Shown here piece after piece: positions 1 through 6,193 of a DNA stretch of 10,310 bases. Positions within the stretch are counted from its first letter, which is position 1; each line of letters begins with the position of its first letter. Position numbers and translations under genes: made by a program. Source of the stretch: JAZNOQ01 sp045589215. Its GTDB lineage: Bacteria > Bacillota > Clostridia > Oscillospirales > CAG-272. The DNA is taken from NCBI GenBank assembly GCA_045589215.1, contig JAZNOQ010000023.1, positions 1 through 10,310 on the forward strand, in the 5' to 3' direction. The notes under the pieces are model-generated. The model was not told the DNA's origin, ran no database searches, and worked only from the letters and a program-made list of their open reading frames with translations.

Positions 1-3000
1 AAATTTGTCTTCCTAAGACCGCTTGGCCTCCGACTTCGAGACGCGCGTAACGAGCCTCGTTTGCGATGAATTCCTGATAGCTGCCCGTGGGAGCCTTGGA
101 ATCGATCGTGAGCTTGTTGTTTTCAAGCGTAGGATTGTAACGGAACATATGCCAGTAGCCTGCTTCAACAGCCTTCTTCATTTCGAGCTGGCAGTTCTGC
201 ATGCCGCCCTTCTTGATGCCGTGCATCTCGCAGGGAGCGTAGCCGATGATCAGCGAGGGACCCGGATAAGCCTCTGCCTCTGCAAGAGCCTTGAGGTACT
301 GGTTCATATCAGCGCCCATTGCAACCTGTGCAACGTAAACGTAGCCGTAGGACATTGCGATCTCTGCAAGGTTCTTCTTGCCGATCGCCTTACCTGCTGC
401 TGCGAACTGTGCAACCTGACCGATGTTCGAAGCCTTCGATGCCTGTCCGCCGGTGTTCGAGTAAACCTCGGTATCGAATACCATGATGTTTACATCCTCA
501 CCCGATGCGAGCACGTGGTCGAGACCGCCGAAGCCGATGTCATATGCCCAGCCGTCGCCGCCGAAGATCCATACGGACTTCTTCGAGAGGTACTGCTTGT
601 CTGCGAGGATCTTCTTTGCGAGATCGCATCCGCAGGTTTCGAGCGCTGCAACAAGAGCTGCGGTAGCAGGCTCGTTTGCCTTGCCGTCGTTATAGGTTGC
701 AAGCCAATTTTCAGCTGCAGCCTTGATCTCGGCATTTTCGGTGTTCGCGATGACCTCTTCAACGTAGCCCTTCAGTCTCTCACGGATGGTCTTCTGTGCG
801 AGAGCCATACCGAGACCGTGCTCTGCGTTGTCCTCGAAGAGGGAGTTCGCCCAAGCGGGACCCTTGCCGCTCTTGCGGTTTACGGTGTAAGGCGTTGCGG
901 GAGCCGAGCCGCCCCAGATCGAGGAACAGCCGGTTGCGTTCGAGATATACATTCTCTCACCGAAGAGCTGGGTGATGATACGAGCGTAGGAGGTCTCTGC
1001 ACAGCCTGCGCAAGAGCCGGAGAATTCAAGCAGAGGCTGCTTGAACTGGCTGCCCTTAACGGTGTTGTTCACAAGCTCGAGCTTCTCGGAAACCTTTTCA
1101 ACTGCGTAGTTCCAAGGCTCCTGCTGGTCTGCCTGCGTTGCGGCGGGAACCATTTCGAGAGCGGTGCCGAGCTTGGGATTGTTGTTGACGGGGCAAGCCT
1201 TGACACAAAGCGTACAGCCCATGCAGTCTGCAGGGGATACAGCCATCGTGAACTTGTAGTTGGTCTTAATGACGGGCTTTGCGGTGAACTTGGTAGCTGC
1301 GGGAGCTGCTGCAGCCTCTTCCTCGGTCATAGCGACAGGACGGATGCAGGCGTGAGGACATACGAATGCACAGGTGTTACACTGGATGCAGGCTTCGGGA
1401 TTCCACTTCGGAACGAATACTGCAACGCCGCGCTTCTCGTAAGCCGAGGAGCCCTGCGGGAAGGTACCGTCCTCCATACCCTTGAATGCGGATACGGGGA
1501 GGCTGTCACCGTCCATCTTGCCGACGGGGGTAACAATGGTGTTGACGAAGTGAACGAGATCTGCTCTGTCGCCGGTAGCGGGAGCCTCTGCGGGCGTTTC
1601 GCCTGCGTTTGCCCATTCTGCGGGAACAGCAACCTCAACGAGCGCGTCCTTACCGGAGTCGATCGCCTTGAAGTTCTGCTCAACGACCTCGTCGCCGAAC
1701 TTCGAGTAGGACTTCTTCGCCATATACTTCATGTAGTCGATTGCTTCTGCGATCGGCATAACGTTTGCGAGCGAGAAGAATGCGGACTGAAGAATGGTGT
1801 TCTTAACCTTCATGTTACCAACGGTCTTTGCGAGGTTGGTTGCATTGATGATATAGAACTTCAGGTTGTTCTTTGCAATATAGGACTTGACCGATGCGGG
1901 AAGCTTTTCGGTCAGCTCCTCGGGAGACCACTGGCAGTCAAGGAGGAAGGTGCCGTTCGGCTTGACGTCCTCAACGATCTTGTAGCCCTTCAGGATATAT
2001 GCTACGTTGTGGCAAGCAACGAAGTCAGCCTTCGTGATATAGTAAGGAGACTTGATGGGCTCATCACCGAAACGCAGGTGCGAGATGGTGATACCGCCGG
2101 TCTTCTTCGAGTCATACTGGAAGTAAGCCTGAATGAACTTATCGGTGTGGTCGCCGATGATCTTGATCGAGTTCTTGTTTGCACCGACCGTACCGTCGCC
2201 GCCAAGACCCCAGAACTTGCAGGAGATCGAGCCCTTTGCTGCCGTGTCGGGAGCGGGCTTCTCTTCAAGGGAGAGGTTGGTCACGTCGTCTACGATGCCG
2301 ATAGTGAAGTTGTGCTTCGGAGCAGCAGATGCGAGATTTTCGTAAACTGCGAAGATCGATGCGGGCGTCGTATCCTTCGAGCCGAGACCGTAACGGCCGC
2401 CGACAACGGTGATACCCTCACGGCCGCAACGGTCAAGTGCTGCAACAACGTCGAGGTAGAGAGGCTCGCCGAGGGAGCCGGGTTCCTTCGTGCGGTCGAG
2501 GACTGCGATCTTCTTACAGGAAGCGGGAATTGCCTCGCAGAGCTTTTCTGCGGAGAAGGGACGGTAAAGGCGAACCTTAACGAGACCGACCTTTTCGCCG
2601 GAAGCGAGCATATAGTTGATCACTTCCTCTGCAACGTCACAAACCGAGCCCATAGCGACGATCACGCGCTCTGCTTCGGGATGGCCGTAGTAGTTGAAGA
2701 GCTTATAATCGGTACCGATCTTCTCGTTGACCTTGTTCATATACTCCTCAACGATCGCAGGAACTGCATCGTAGTAGGGGTTGCAGGACTCTCTGTGCTG
2801 GAAGAAGATGTCACCGTTCTCGGCAGAGCCGCGAAGAACGGGATGCTCGGGATTGAGCGCACGGTCACGGAACGCCTTAACGCTGTCCCAATCGACCATA
2901 TCCTTCAGATCCTCGTTGTCCCAAACCTCGATCTTCTGGATCTCGTGCGAAGTACGGAAGCCGTCGAAGAAGTTGAGGAAGGGAACGCGGGACTTGAGGG

Positions 3001-3505
3001 TTGCGAGGTGAGCAACCGCACCGAGGTCCATGATCTCCTGCTGATTGGTCTCTGCGAGCATAGCGAAGCCGGTCTGACGGCACGCATATACGTCGGAGTG
3101 GTCACCGAAAATGTTGAGTGCGTGGGACGCAACACATCTTGCGGAAACGTGAATGACGCAGGGAAGAAGCTCGCCTGCGATCTTATACATATTGGGGATC
3201 ATCAGAAGAAGTCCCTGCGAAGCGGTGTAGGTGGTCGTAAGAGCACCTGCGCCGAGCGAGCCGTGAACGGCACCTGCGGCACCTGCCTCGGACTGCATCT
3301 CCATGATCTTGACGGGCTGACCGAAAATGTTGACAGCGGGCTTACCTGCTGCGTTCTTTCCGATTGCCGCCCAAGTGTCGGTGAGTTCCGCCATCGGGCT
3401 CGAGGGGGTGATCGGGTAAATTGCCGCTACCTCGGTAAACGAATAGCTGACGTGAGCCGCAGCCGTGTTACCGTCCATAGACAGCTTTTGTCTTGTGATT
3501 GCCAT
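1..3505 (-). CDS. nifJ: Pyruvate:ferredoxin (flavodoxin) oxidoreductase, single-chain, 3' end cut by window
   Basis: This enzyme oxidatively decarboxylates pyruvate with CoA to acetyl-CoA and CO2 in the cytoplasm, passing electrons to ferredoxin or flavodoxin. About 1168 codons are visible, nearly the full family length (about 1170-1190). The N-terminal pyruvate domain has YPITPSSP with the conserved Thr at residue 33. Two ferredoxin-type 4Fe-4S motifs are at C706/C709/C712/C716 and C761/C764/C767/C771. The cysteines for the cluster near the thiamine are C832, C835, C860 and C1092. The thiamine diphosphate motif starts GDG at 983 and ends NTGGQ at 1017-1021. The ATG at 3505 is chosen because AGGAGGA lies 10 bases upstream and the protein starts MAITRQKLSMDGN, typical of the family. 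It has its own promoter and stands alone. The last ~12 codons before the edge do not look like the usual C-terminus (see findings). The function is certain from the motifs. Confidence 0.97.
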   Translation of the reverse strand, partial: MAITRQKLSMDGNTAAAHVSYSFTEVAAIYPITPSSPMAELTDTWAAIGKNAAGKPAVNIFGQPVKIMEMQSEAGAAGAVHGSLGAGALTTTYTASQGLLLMIPNMYKIAGELLPCVIHVSARCVASHALNIFGDHSDVYACRQTGFAMLAETNQQEIMDLGAVAHLATLKSRVPFLNFFDGFRTSHEIQKIEVWDNEDLKDMVDWDSVKAFRDRALNPEHPVLRGSAENGDIFFQHRESCNPYYDAVPAIVEEYMNKVNEKIGTDYKLFNYYGHPEAERVIVAMGSVCDVAEEVINYMLASGEKVGLVKVRLYRPFSAEKLCEAIPASCKKIAVLDRTKEPGSLGEPLYLDVVAALDRCGREGITVVGGRYGLGSKDTTPASIFAVYENLASAAPKHNFTIGIVDDVTNLSLEEKPAPDTAAKGSISCKFWGLGGDGTVGANKNSIKIIGDHTDKFIQAYFQYDSKKTGGITISHLRFGDEPIKSPYYITKADFVACHNVAYILKGYKIVEDVKPNGTFLLDCQWSPEELTEKLPASVKSYIAKNNLKFYIINATNLAKTVGNMKVKNTILQSAFFSLANVMPIAEAIDYMKYMAKKSYSKFGDEVVEQNFKAIDSGKDALVEVAVPAEWANAGETPAEAPATGDRADLVHFVNTIVTPVGKMDGDSLPVSAFKGMEDGTFPQGSSAYEKRGVAVFVPKWNPEACIQCNTCAFVCPHACIRPVAMTEEEAAAAPAATKFTAKPVIKTNYKFTMAVSPADCMGCTLCVKACPVNNNPKLGTALEMVPAATQADQQEPWNYAVEKVSEKLELVNNTVKGSQFKQPLLEFSGSCAGCAETSYARIITQLFGERMYISNATGCSSIWGGSAPATPYTVNRKSGKGPAWANSLFEDNAEHGLGMALAQKTIRERLKGYVEEVIANTENAEIKAAAENWLATYNDGKANEPATAALVAALETCGCDLAKKILADKQYLSKKSVWIFGGDGWAYDIGFGGLDHVLASGEDVNIMVFDTEVYSNTGGQASKASNIGQVAQFAAAGKAIGKKNLAEIAMSYGYVYVAQVAMGADMNQYLKALAEAEAYPGPSLIIGYAPCEMHGIKKGGMQNCQLEMKKAVEAGYWHMFRYNPTLENNKLTIDSKAPTGSYQEFIANEARYARLEVGGQAVLGRQI

Positions 3506-3515
3506 AATGGACAAA

Positions 3516-3522
3516 TCCTCCT
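3516..3522 (-). promoter_or_regulatory. Ribosome binding site of nifJ
   Basis: The minus strand reads AGGAGGA, a near-perfect Shine-Dalgarno sequence, ending 10 bases before the ATG at 3505. It fixes the nifJ start and suits a highly expressed enzyme. Confidence 0.85.
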
Positions 3523-3575
3523 GTATATCTTTGTTTTTTGACATAGATTGAAAAGGGCATAATGACCCATCGTTA

Positions 3576-3604
3576 ATTTTATCACATTTCCTTCAACTTG
3601 TAAA
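3576..3604 (-). promoter_or_regulatory. Sigma-A-type promoter of nifJ, extended -10
   Basis: On the minus strand a -35 box TTTACA (3599-3604) and a -10 box TAAAAT (3576-3581) are separated by exactly 17 bases. TG one base before the -10 box makes it an extended -10. The DNA upstream of the -35 box is rich in A and T tracts (3608-3670), which could act as an UP element. Transcription would begin near 3569, giving a leader of about 64 bases. This is a read from consensus; no transcript data were available. Confidence 0.7.
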
Positions 3605-3616
3605 GGGCTTTCACAA
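3598..3616. promoter_or_regulatory. Candidate Rex-like operator over the nifJ -35 box
   Basis: The minus strand reads TTGTGAAAGCCCTTTACAA, an imperfect inverted repeat whose half-sites TTGTGAA and TTTACAA resemble the redox repressor Rex site TTGTGAA-N4-TTCACAA. It covers the -35 hexamer, where a repressor would act. Two points weaken the call: the spacer is 5 rather than 4 bases, and one half-site base differs. nifJ is a plausible Rex target because Rex senses NADH/NAD in many Bacillota and controls fermentation genes. Confidence 0.3.
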
Positions 3617-3676
3617 AATTTCCGAAAATTTTTATTTTTTTGTTTGAATTAAAGTTTTTTTCGAAAAAATAAGTGC

Positions 3677-3695
3677 TCTGCCGATCAACGGCAGA
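3677..3695. other. Hairpin (7-bp stem, 5-base loop) in the nifJ upstream gap
   Basis: TCTGCCG (3677-3683) and CGGCAGA (3689-3695) form a perfect 7-bp stem around ATCAA. On the plus strand TTTT follows at once. On the minus strand a T6 run follows after about 7 bases (3664-3669). It may be a second, weaker terminator behind the histidine-phosphatase gene on the minus strand. No plus-strand gene is nearby to need it. The rest of the gap 3605-3676 is AT-rich and holds no gene that I can see. Confidence 0.4.
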
Positions 3696-3724
3696 TTTTC
3701 GGGTTTTTGGGGGCGTATAAGGAT

Positions 3725-3754
3725 ACAAAAACGGGCGGCCTGTGAGCCGCCCGT
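3725..3754 (-). terminator. Intrinsic terminator of the histidine-phosphatase gene
   Basis: The minus strand has a perfect 9-bp GC-rich stem (ACGGGCGGC 3754-3746 pairing with GCCGCCCGT 3739-3731), a six-base loop TCACAG, and then a run of T ending in TTTTTGT. It begins about 25 bases after the stop codon of the gene at 3779. This is the textbook form of a rho-independent terminator and separates this gene from nifJ. Confidence 0.9.
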
Positions 3755-3778
3755 CTCTCTCTCCATAGAAAGCAGAGA

Positions 3779-4507
3779 TCAAAACTTAATATATCCTCTG
3801 TAGTTCAGCGGAAGTCCGTCGCGATATAGGTGCGAATCATTCGAAAGGGTCAGCATCCGCGCGGTGGTAGTTCCTTCCTTCCACGTTCGTAATTCAATTA
3901 CCGTGACACCCGAAGGCGTCATATCAAAATTCACTGCATAAAGCGGAAAGGGAATATCCAGAATATGCGACAGCATAAACTTTCCGATGCCCTCGTGCGC
4001 AAAAAGCGCGATTCGCTCATTCGGATGCTTTGACGTCACTTGATAGGTTCCGCTTTCGACGTCGTGATGATAGCCAAGAGATGCAAGCCATGCATCCGTC
4101 GCCTCGGCGATACGGTCATATCCTTCACGGAAGCAGGATATCTCCGGATTCTCGTACCAACGACTTCCCAAATCCCGAACTTCCTTTGAAAGAAAAATCC
4201 TGCGATATTCGGGATGCGTCCACGGCCATAGCCTCAGTGTCCCTCCGTTCGGCTTTTCGTAGATCTTTTTACTTTCCTGATCTGCAATATCTTCGTTAAA
4301 GCTCTCGATCTCGGTGAGAGGAAGATTCAAAAGCTCACAGGTCGGACGTGCGGTCTGCACGGCGCGCGTTGAGGTTGAAGCGAAAACCTTGTCGATCCCG
4401 AAAAGGGCAAGACGCTTCGAAACCGATTCCGCCTGCCGCATTCCGAGAGGAGTCAGGGAGTCGGGATTATAGCAGGGATCTCCGTGCCGAACGTAAAAAA
4501 GCAGCAT
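3779..4507 (-). CDS. Histidine phosphatase (phosphoglycerate-mutase-like) family protein
   Basis: The 242-residue cytoplasmic protein belongs to the histidine phosphatase superfamily. The catalytic motif YVRHGDP puts the nucleophile His at residue 8 with Arg7 beside it. STRAVQTA (Arg48) is the second conserved Arg region, and FAHEGI supplies the second catalytic His at 171. The region between (about residues 80-165) is longer than in small cobalamin-pathway or mutase members and has a WPWTHPEYR stretch. The true substrate cannot be read; broad-specificity phosphatase is the safe name. The ATG at 4507 is chosen over an in-frame upstream start at 4717 because AAGGAG precedes it by 7 bases, the catalytic motif normally sits at the N-terminus, and the extra 70 codons would overlap both the promoter and the csaB end. 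The gene forms a one-gene unit with its own promoter and terminator. Confidence 0.9.
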   Translation of the reverse strand: MLLFYVRHGDPCYNPDSLTPLGMRQAESVSKRLALFGIDKVFASTSTRAVQTARPTCELLNLPLTEIESFNEDIADQESKKIYEKPNGGTLRLWPWTHPEYRRIFLSKEVRDLGSRWYENPEISCFREGYDRIAEATDAWLASLGYHHDVESGTYQVTSKHPNERIALFAHEGIGKFMLSHILDIPFPLYAVNFDMTPSGVTVIELRTWKEGTTTARMLTLSNDSHLYRDGLPLNYRGYIKF

Positions 4508-4514
4508 AGGTAGG

Positions 4515-4520
4515 CTCCTT
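4515..4520 (-). promoter_or_regulatory. Ribosome binding site that decides the start of the histidine-phosphatase gene
   Basis: The minus strand reads AAGGAG seven bases before the ATG at 4507. With the promoter just upstream it excludes the longer reading from 4717. Confidence 0.8.
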
Positions 4521-4547
4521 TCTCTTTTCTGTCTGTTTATTACGTTT

Positions 4548-4576
4548 ATTATAAAACAATTTACTCGGAAAGTCAA
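4548..4576 (-). promoter_or_regulatory. Near-consensus sigma-A promoter of the histidine-phosphatase gene
   Basis: The minus strand has TTGACT (4571-4576) and TATAAT (4548-4553) separated by 17 bases: one mismatch from the full consensus. The start of transcription would be near 4541, giving a leader of about 34 bases. It lies wholly in the 106-base gap after the csaB stop codon, so this gene is probably transcribed apart from the operon upstream. Confidence 0.85.
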
Positions 4577-4613
4577 CCTACAAACGGACAAAAAGCGAAA
4601 AAGCCTTTCAAAA

Positions 4614-5594
4614 TCAAAAAGCGGTACGGATAAACCGTTCAACGTCCTCTCGAACGAGCCTCGTGACCTCTTCCCGAGGACGGCGCTCTGCTTTGACTGC
4701 GAGGAGCTTCGGATCATCCCCGATCACAGAGAAGGGAACACCCGAGGAATACGCAAAAAGCGCGAGGTGATACCGTCCCGAAAGCACAAAGGATGCGCGA
4801 GACACCACCGATCGAAGCTTTTCGGCGGACAGCCGCGGAAGCATCCACGAAGCGGTAGACTTGCCCGACGCCCCATAAAGACGCGATACCTCACGCGCAA
4901 CGGCGGCAGTGTATGCACCGTCCTCCTTGGGAAAGAGGGTACACAAAACGGGCGTTAACTTCTTTTCCTCCGAGAGATGAAGGATCCGACACGCCGATAC
5001 ACGAACCGACGCGCCGCTCTTTTTCCGAAGAGAGACGAGCAGAAAGCGCGGCGGGAGGGGAATCGCGCACAGCTCCTCTCGGAGCAGAAGTGCAAGGTCG
5101 CCCGAAACGGACGGAGACGGTGCGCCGAGTAACCGTGCAAGTTCACACGCTGTTTCATCCCGAAAGGACGCATAGTCAAGCCGCCGAAGAGCAGATGCAG
5201 TCACAGCACGAGGTATCCCTCCGTCGATCGGCCCAAGCCCGCCTGCAAGGATCGCCGTCCGCTTTCCGTGAAGACGTGCAAAATTGAGAAGGGAGAGGTA
5301 GGCGTACAGCGAGGGGTTCCCCGTTTCGTTCTGTAAAAGTGAGCCGCCGCCGAACACAAGCGCGTCGCACTCGCGCACCGCCCGAGTCACTGCGGGTGAC
5401 CGTCTGGGAACTGCCGTCGCGCCTCTTTCTGCAAGCGACCTTTCGAGTGCCTTGTCCCCGCCCGAGAGATAGGAAACGCGGATATGCGGTGAAATTTCCG
5501 AAAAGGCACGGATCAATGCCTTCAGTATGGCATCGTCCCCAAGATTTCCGCACCCGTAAAAGCCGCCAAGTAAGATGCTTTTCTCTTTCTTCAT
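4614..5594 (-). CDS. csaB: Polysaccharide pyruvyl transferase, CsaB-type
   Basis: The 326-residue protein has the marks of the polysaccharide pyruvyl transferase family (PF04230): an N-terminal GGFYGCGNLGDDAIL (residues 10-24), FGGGSLLQNETGN with GGGS at 82-85, and LSGRYHLALFAYSSGVPF with His at 276. CsaB proteins add a pyruvate ketal, from phosphoenolpyruvate, to the secondary cell wall polymer; in Bacillus anthracis and Paenibacillus this modification binds S-layer proteins with SLH domains. That role here is inferred from family. The ATG at 5594 is chosen because GAGG lies 9 bases upstream and the conserved motif begins ten residues in. The longer reading to 5693 would lie inside the upstream gene. 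One base separates the upstream TGA from this ATG, so translation is probably coupled. No membrane segment is seen. Confidence 0.85.
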   Translation of the reverse strand: MKKEKSILLGGFYGCGNLGDDAILKALIRAFSEISPHIRVSYLSGGDKALERSLAERGATAVPRRSPAVTRAVRECDALVFGGGSLLQNETGNPSLYAYLSLLNFARLHGKRTAILAGGLGPIDGGIPRAVTASALRRLDYASFRDETACELARLLGAPSPSVSGDLALLLREELCAIPLPPRFLLVSLRKKSGASVRVSACRILHLSEEKKLTPVLCTLFPKEDGAYTAAVAREVSRLYGASGKSTASWMLPRLSAEKLRSVVSRASFVLSGRYHLALFAYSSGVPFSVIGDDPKLLAVKAERRPREEVTRLVREDVERFIRTAF

Positions 5595-5595
5595 G

Positions 5596-6132
5596 TCACC
5601 GCGCCTCGATCCACGCAACGCTTGCGCGATACGAATCGCTCTCAACACGGCACAGCGCACCCGTGTTATCGTCAAAGTAAAGCGCACGGCCATCCGACAG
5701 GTGATAGACCGTATAAGTCATTCTCCCTTCGTTCTTTCCCTCGGTGCGCACGATCTCATCGGGAGAAAACAGAGCAGCCGCAAGGAGAAGTGCGTGCGCG
5801 CTTTCACCCCCCTTAGCCGTAATGCCGTTTTGCGTAACCGTAATGCCCTCTGCCATTTCTCGCACCATCATTCCCGCCAGAGAATCGGGCGACAGAAAGA
5901 CGATCTCCTTGTCACGCACACCACCCTCGTTTACCGCCCCGAGGTGTACGGTTACAGAATAAGTGAGGCCCTCCGTTTCAAGGGTCAATTCGGCGTCAAG
6001 TGCTCCCGAAAGCATCTCGTTCGGTGATCTTCTGCCGTTTTTACATCCCGAAATACAAAGCATTACGCCGCAAAGGAGGATCATCACCGTAAAACGTATT
6101 CCTATCCGCTTGCTCGTCCTCATAAAAAACAT
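5596..6132 (-). CDS. Small lipoprotein of unknown function
   Basis: The product has 178 residues if it starts at 6132 or 175 from the in-frame ATG at 6123. Both starts are served by the G-rich AAAGGCGGGG sequence at 6133-6142, and I cannot choose between them. The N-terminus has basic residues, a hydrophobic run, and the lipobox ISGC, with the modified Cys at residue 30 (27 from the inner start). It should therefore be exported and lipid-anchored on the outer face of the membrane. The mature part alternates short beta-like stretches and carries LSPDSLAGM and YHLSDGRALYFDDNTG, which recalls LolA/LolB-fold lipoprotein-related proteins; this is only an impression. It sits directly before csaB with one base between stop and start, so a link to the envelope is likely. 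The name is hypothetical lipoprotein. Confidence 0.8.
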   Translation of the reverse strand: MFFMRTSKRIGIRFTVMILLCGVMLCISGCKNGRRSPNEMLSGALDAELTLETEGLTYSVTVHLGAVNEGGVRDKEIVFLSPDSLAGMMVREMAEGITVTQNGITAKGGESAHALLLAAALFSPDEIVRTEGKNEGRMTYTVYHLSDGRALYFDDNTGALCRVESDSYRASVAWIEAR

Positions 6133-6177
6133 CCCCGCCTTTCATAGCTCTTTCTGTAAGCATATGAATACGGGGAT
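6124..6177 (-). terminator. Hairpin with T6 run after the DUF1836 gene, overlapping the next gene's start
   Basis: On the minus strand ATCCCCG (6177-6171) pairs with CGGGGAT (6137-6131). Inside, TTCATA pairs with TATGAA and GCT with AGC, leaving a 9-base loop. G and then TTTTTT (6129-6124) follow directly. The hairpin begins 16 bases after the DUF1836 stop, which fits an intrinsic terminator. It also contains the G-rich ribosome binding sequence and both bases AT of the first possible ATG of the small lipoprotein gene, so it could instead be a leaky terminator or an expression-limiting leader structure. Confidence 0.5.
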
Positions 6178-6193
6178 GAATTTATACGTACCG

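Noticed and set aside
23..3541. A 1172-codon open frame on the plus strand covering almost all of nifJ
   Set aside because: It is the antisense of nifJ. The minus-strand frame shows every cofactor motif of the enzyme, while the plus product is Cys- and Leu-rich with no recognisable domain. It arises from the codon choice of nifJ, which leaves few stops on the opposite strand.
3582..3782. A 66-codon minus-strand frame in the gap upstream of nifJ
   Set aside because: It runs through the strong terminator, the second hairpin and the nifJ -35 box and ends at the -10 box. It has no convincing ribosome site and its composition is that of AT-rich non-coding DNA.
4591..4608. Possible terminator after csaB: a 6-bp stem AAAGGC/GCTTTT with loop TTTTTC on the minus strand
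   Set aside because: The stem is weak, includes a G-T pair, and is followed by only a short T stretch broken by G. It is too poor to call, although it lies in the right place.
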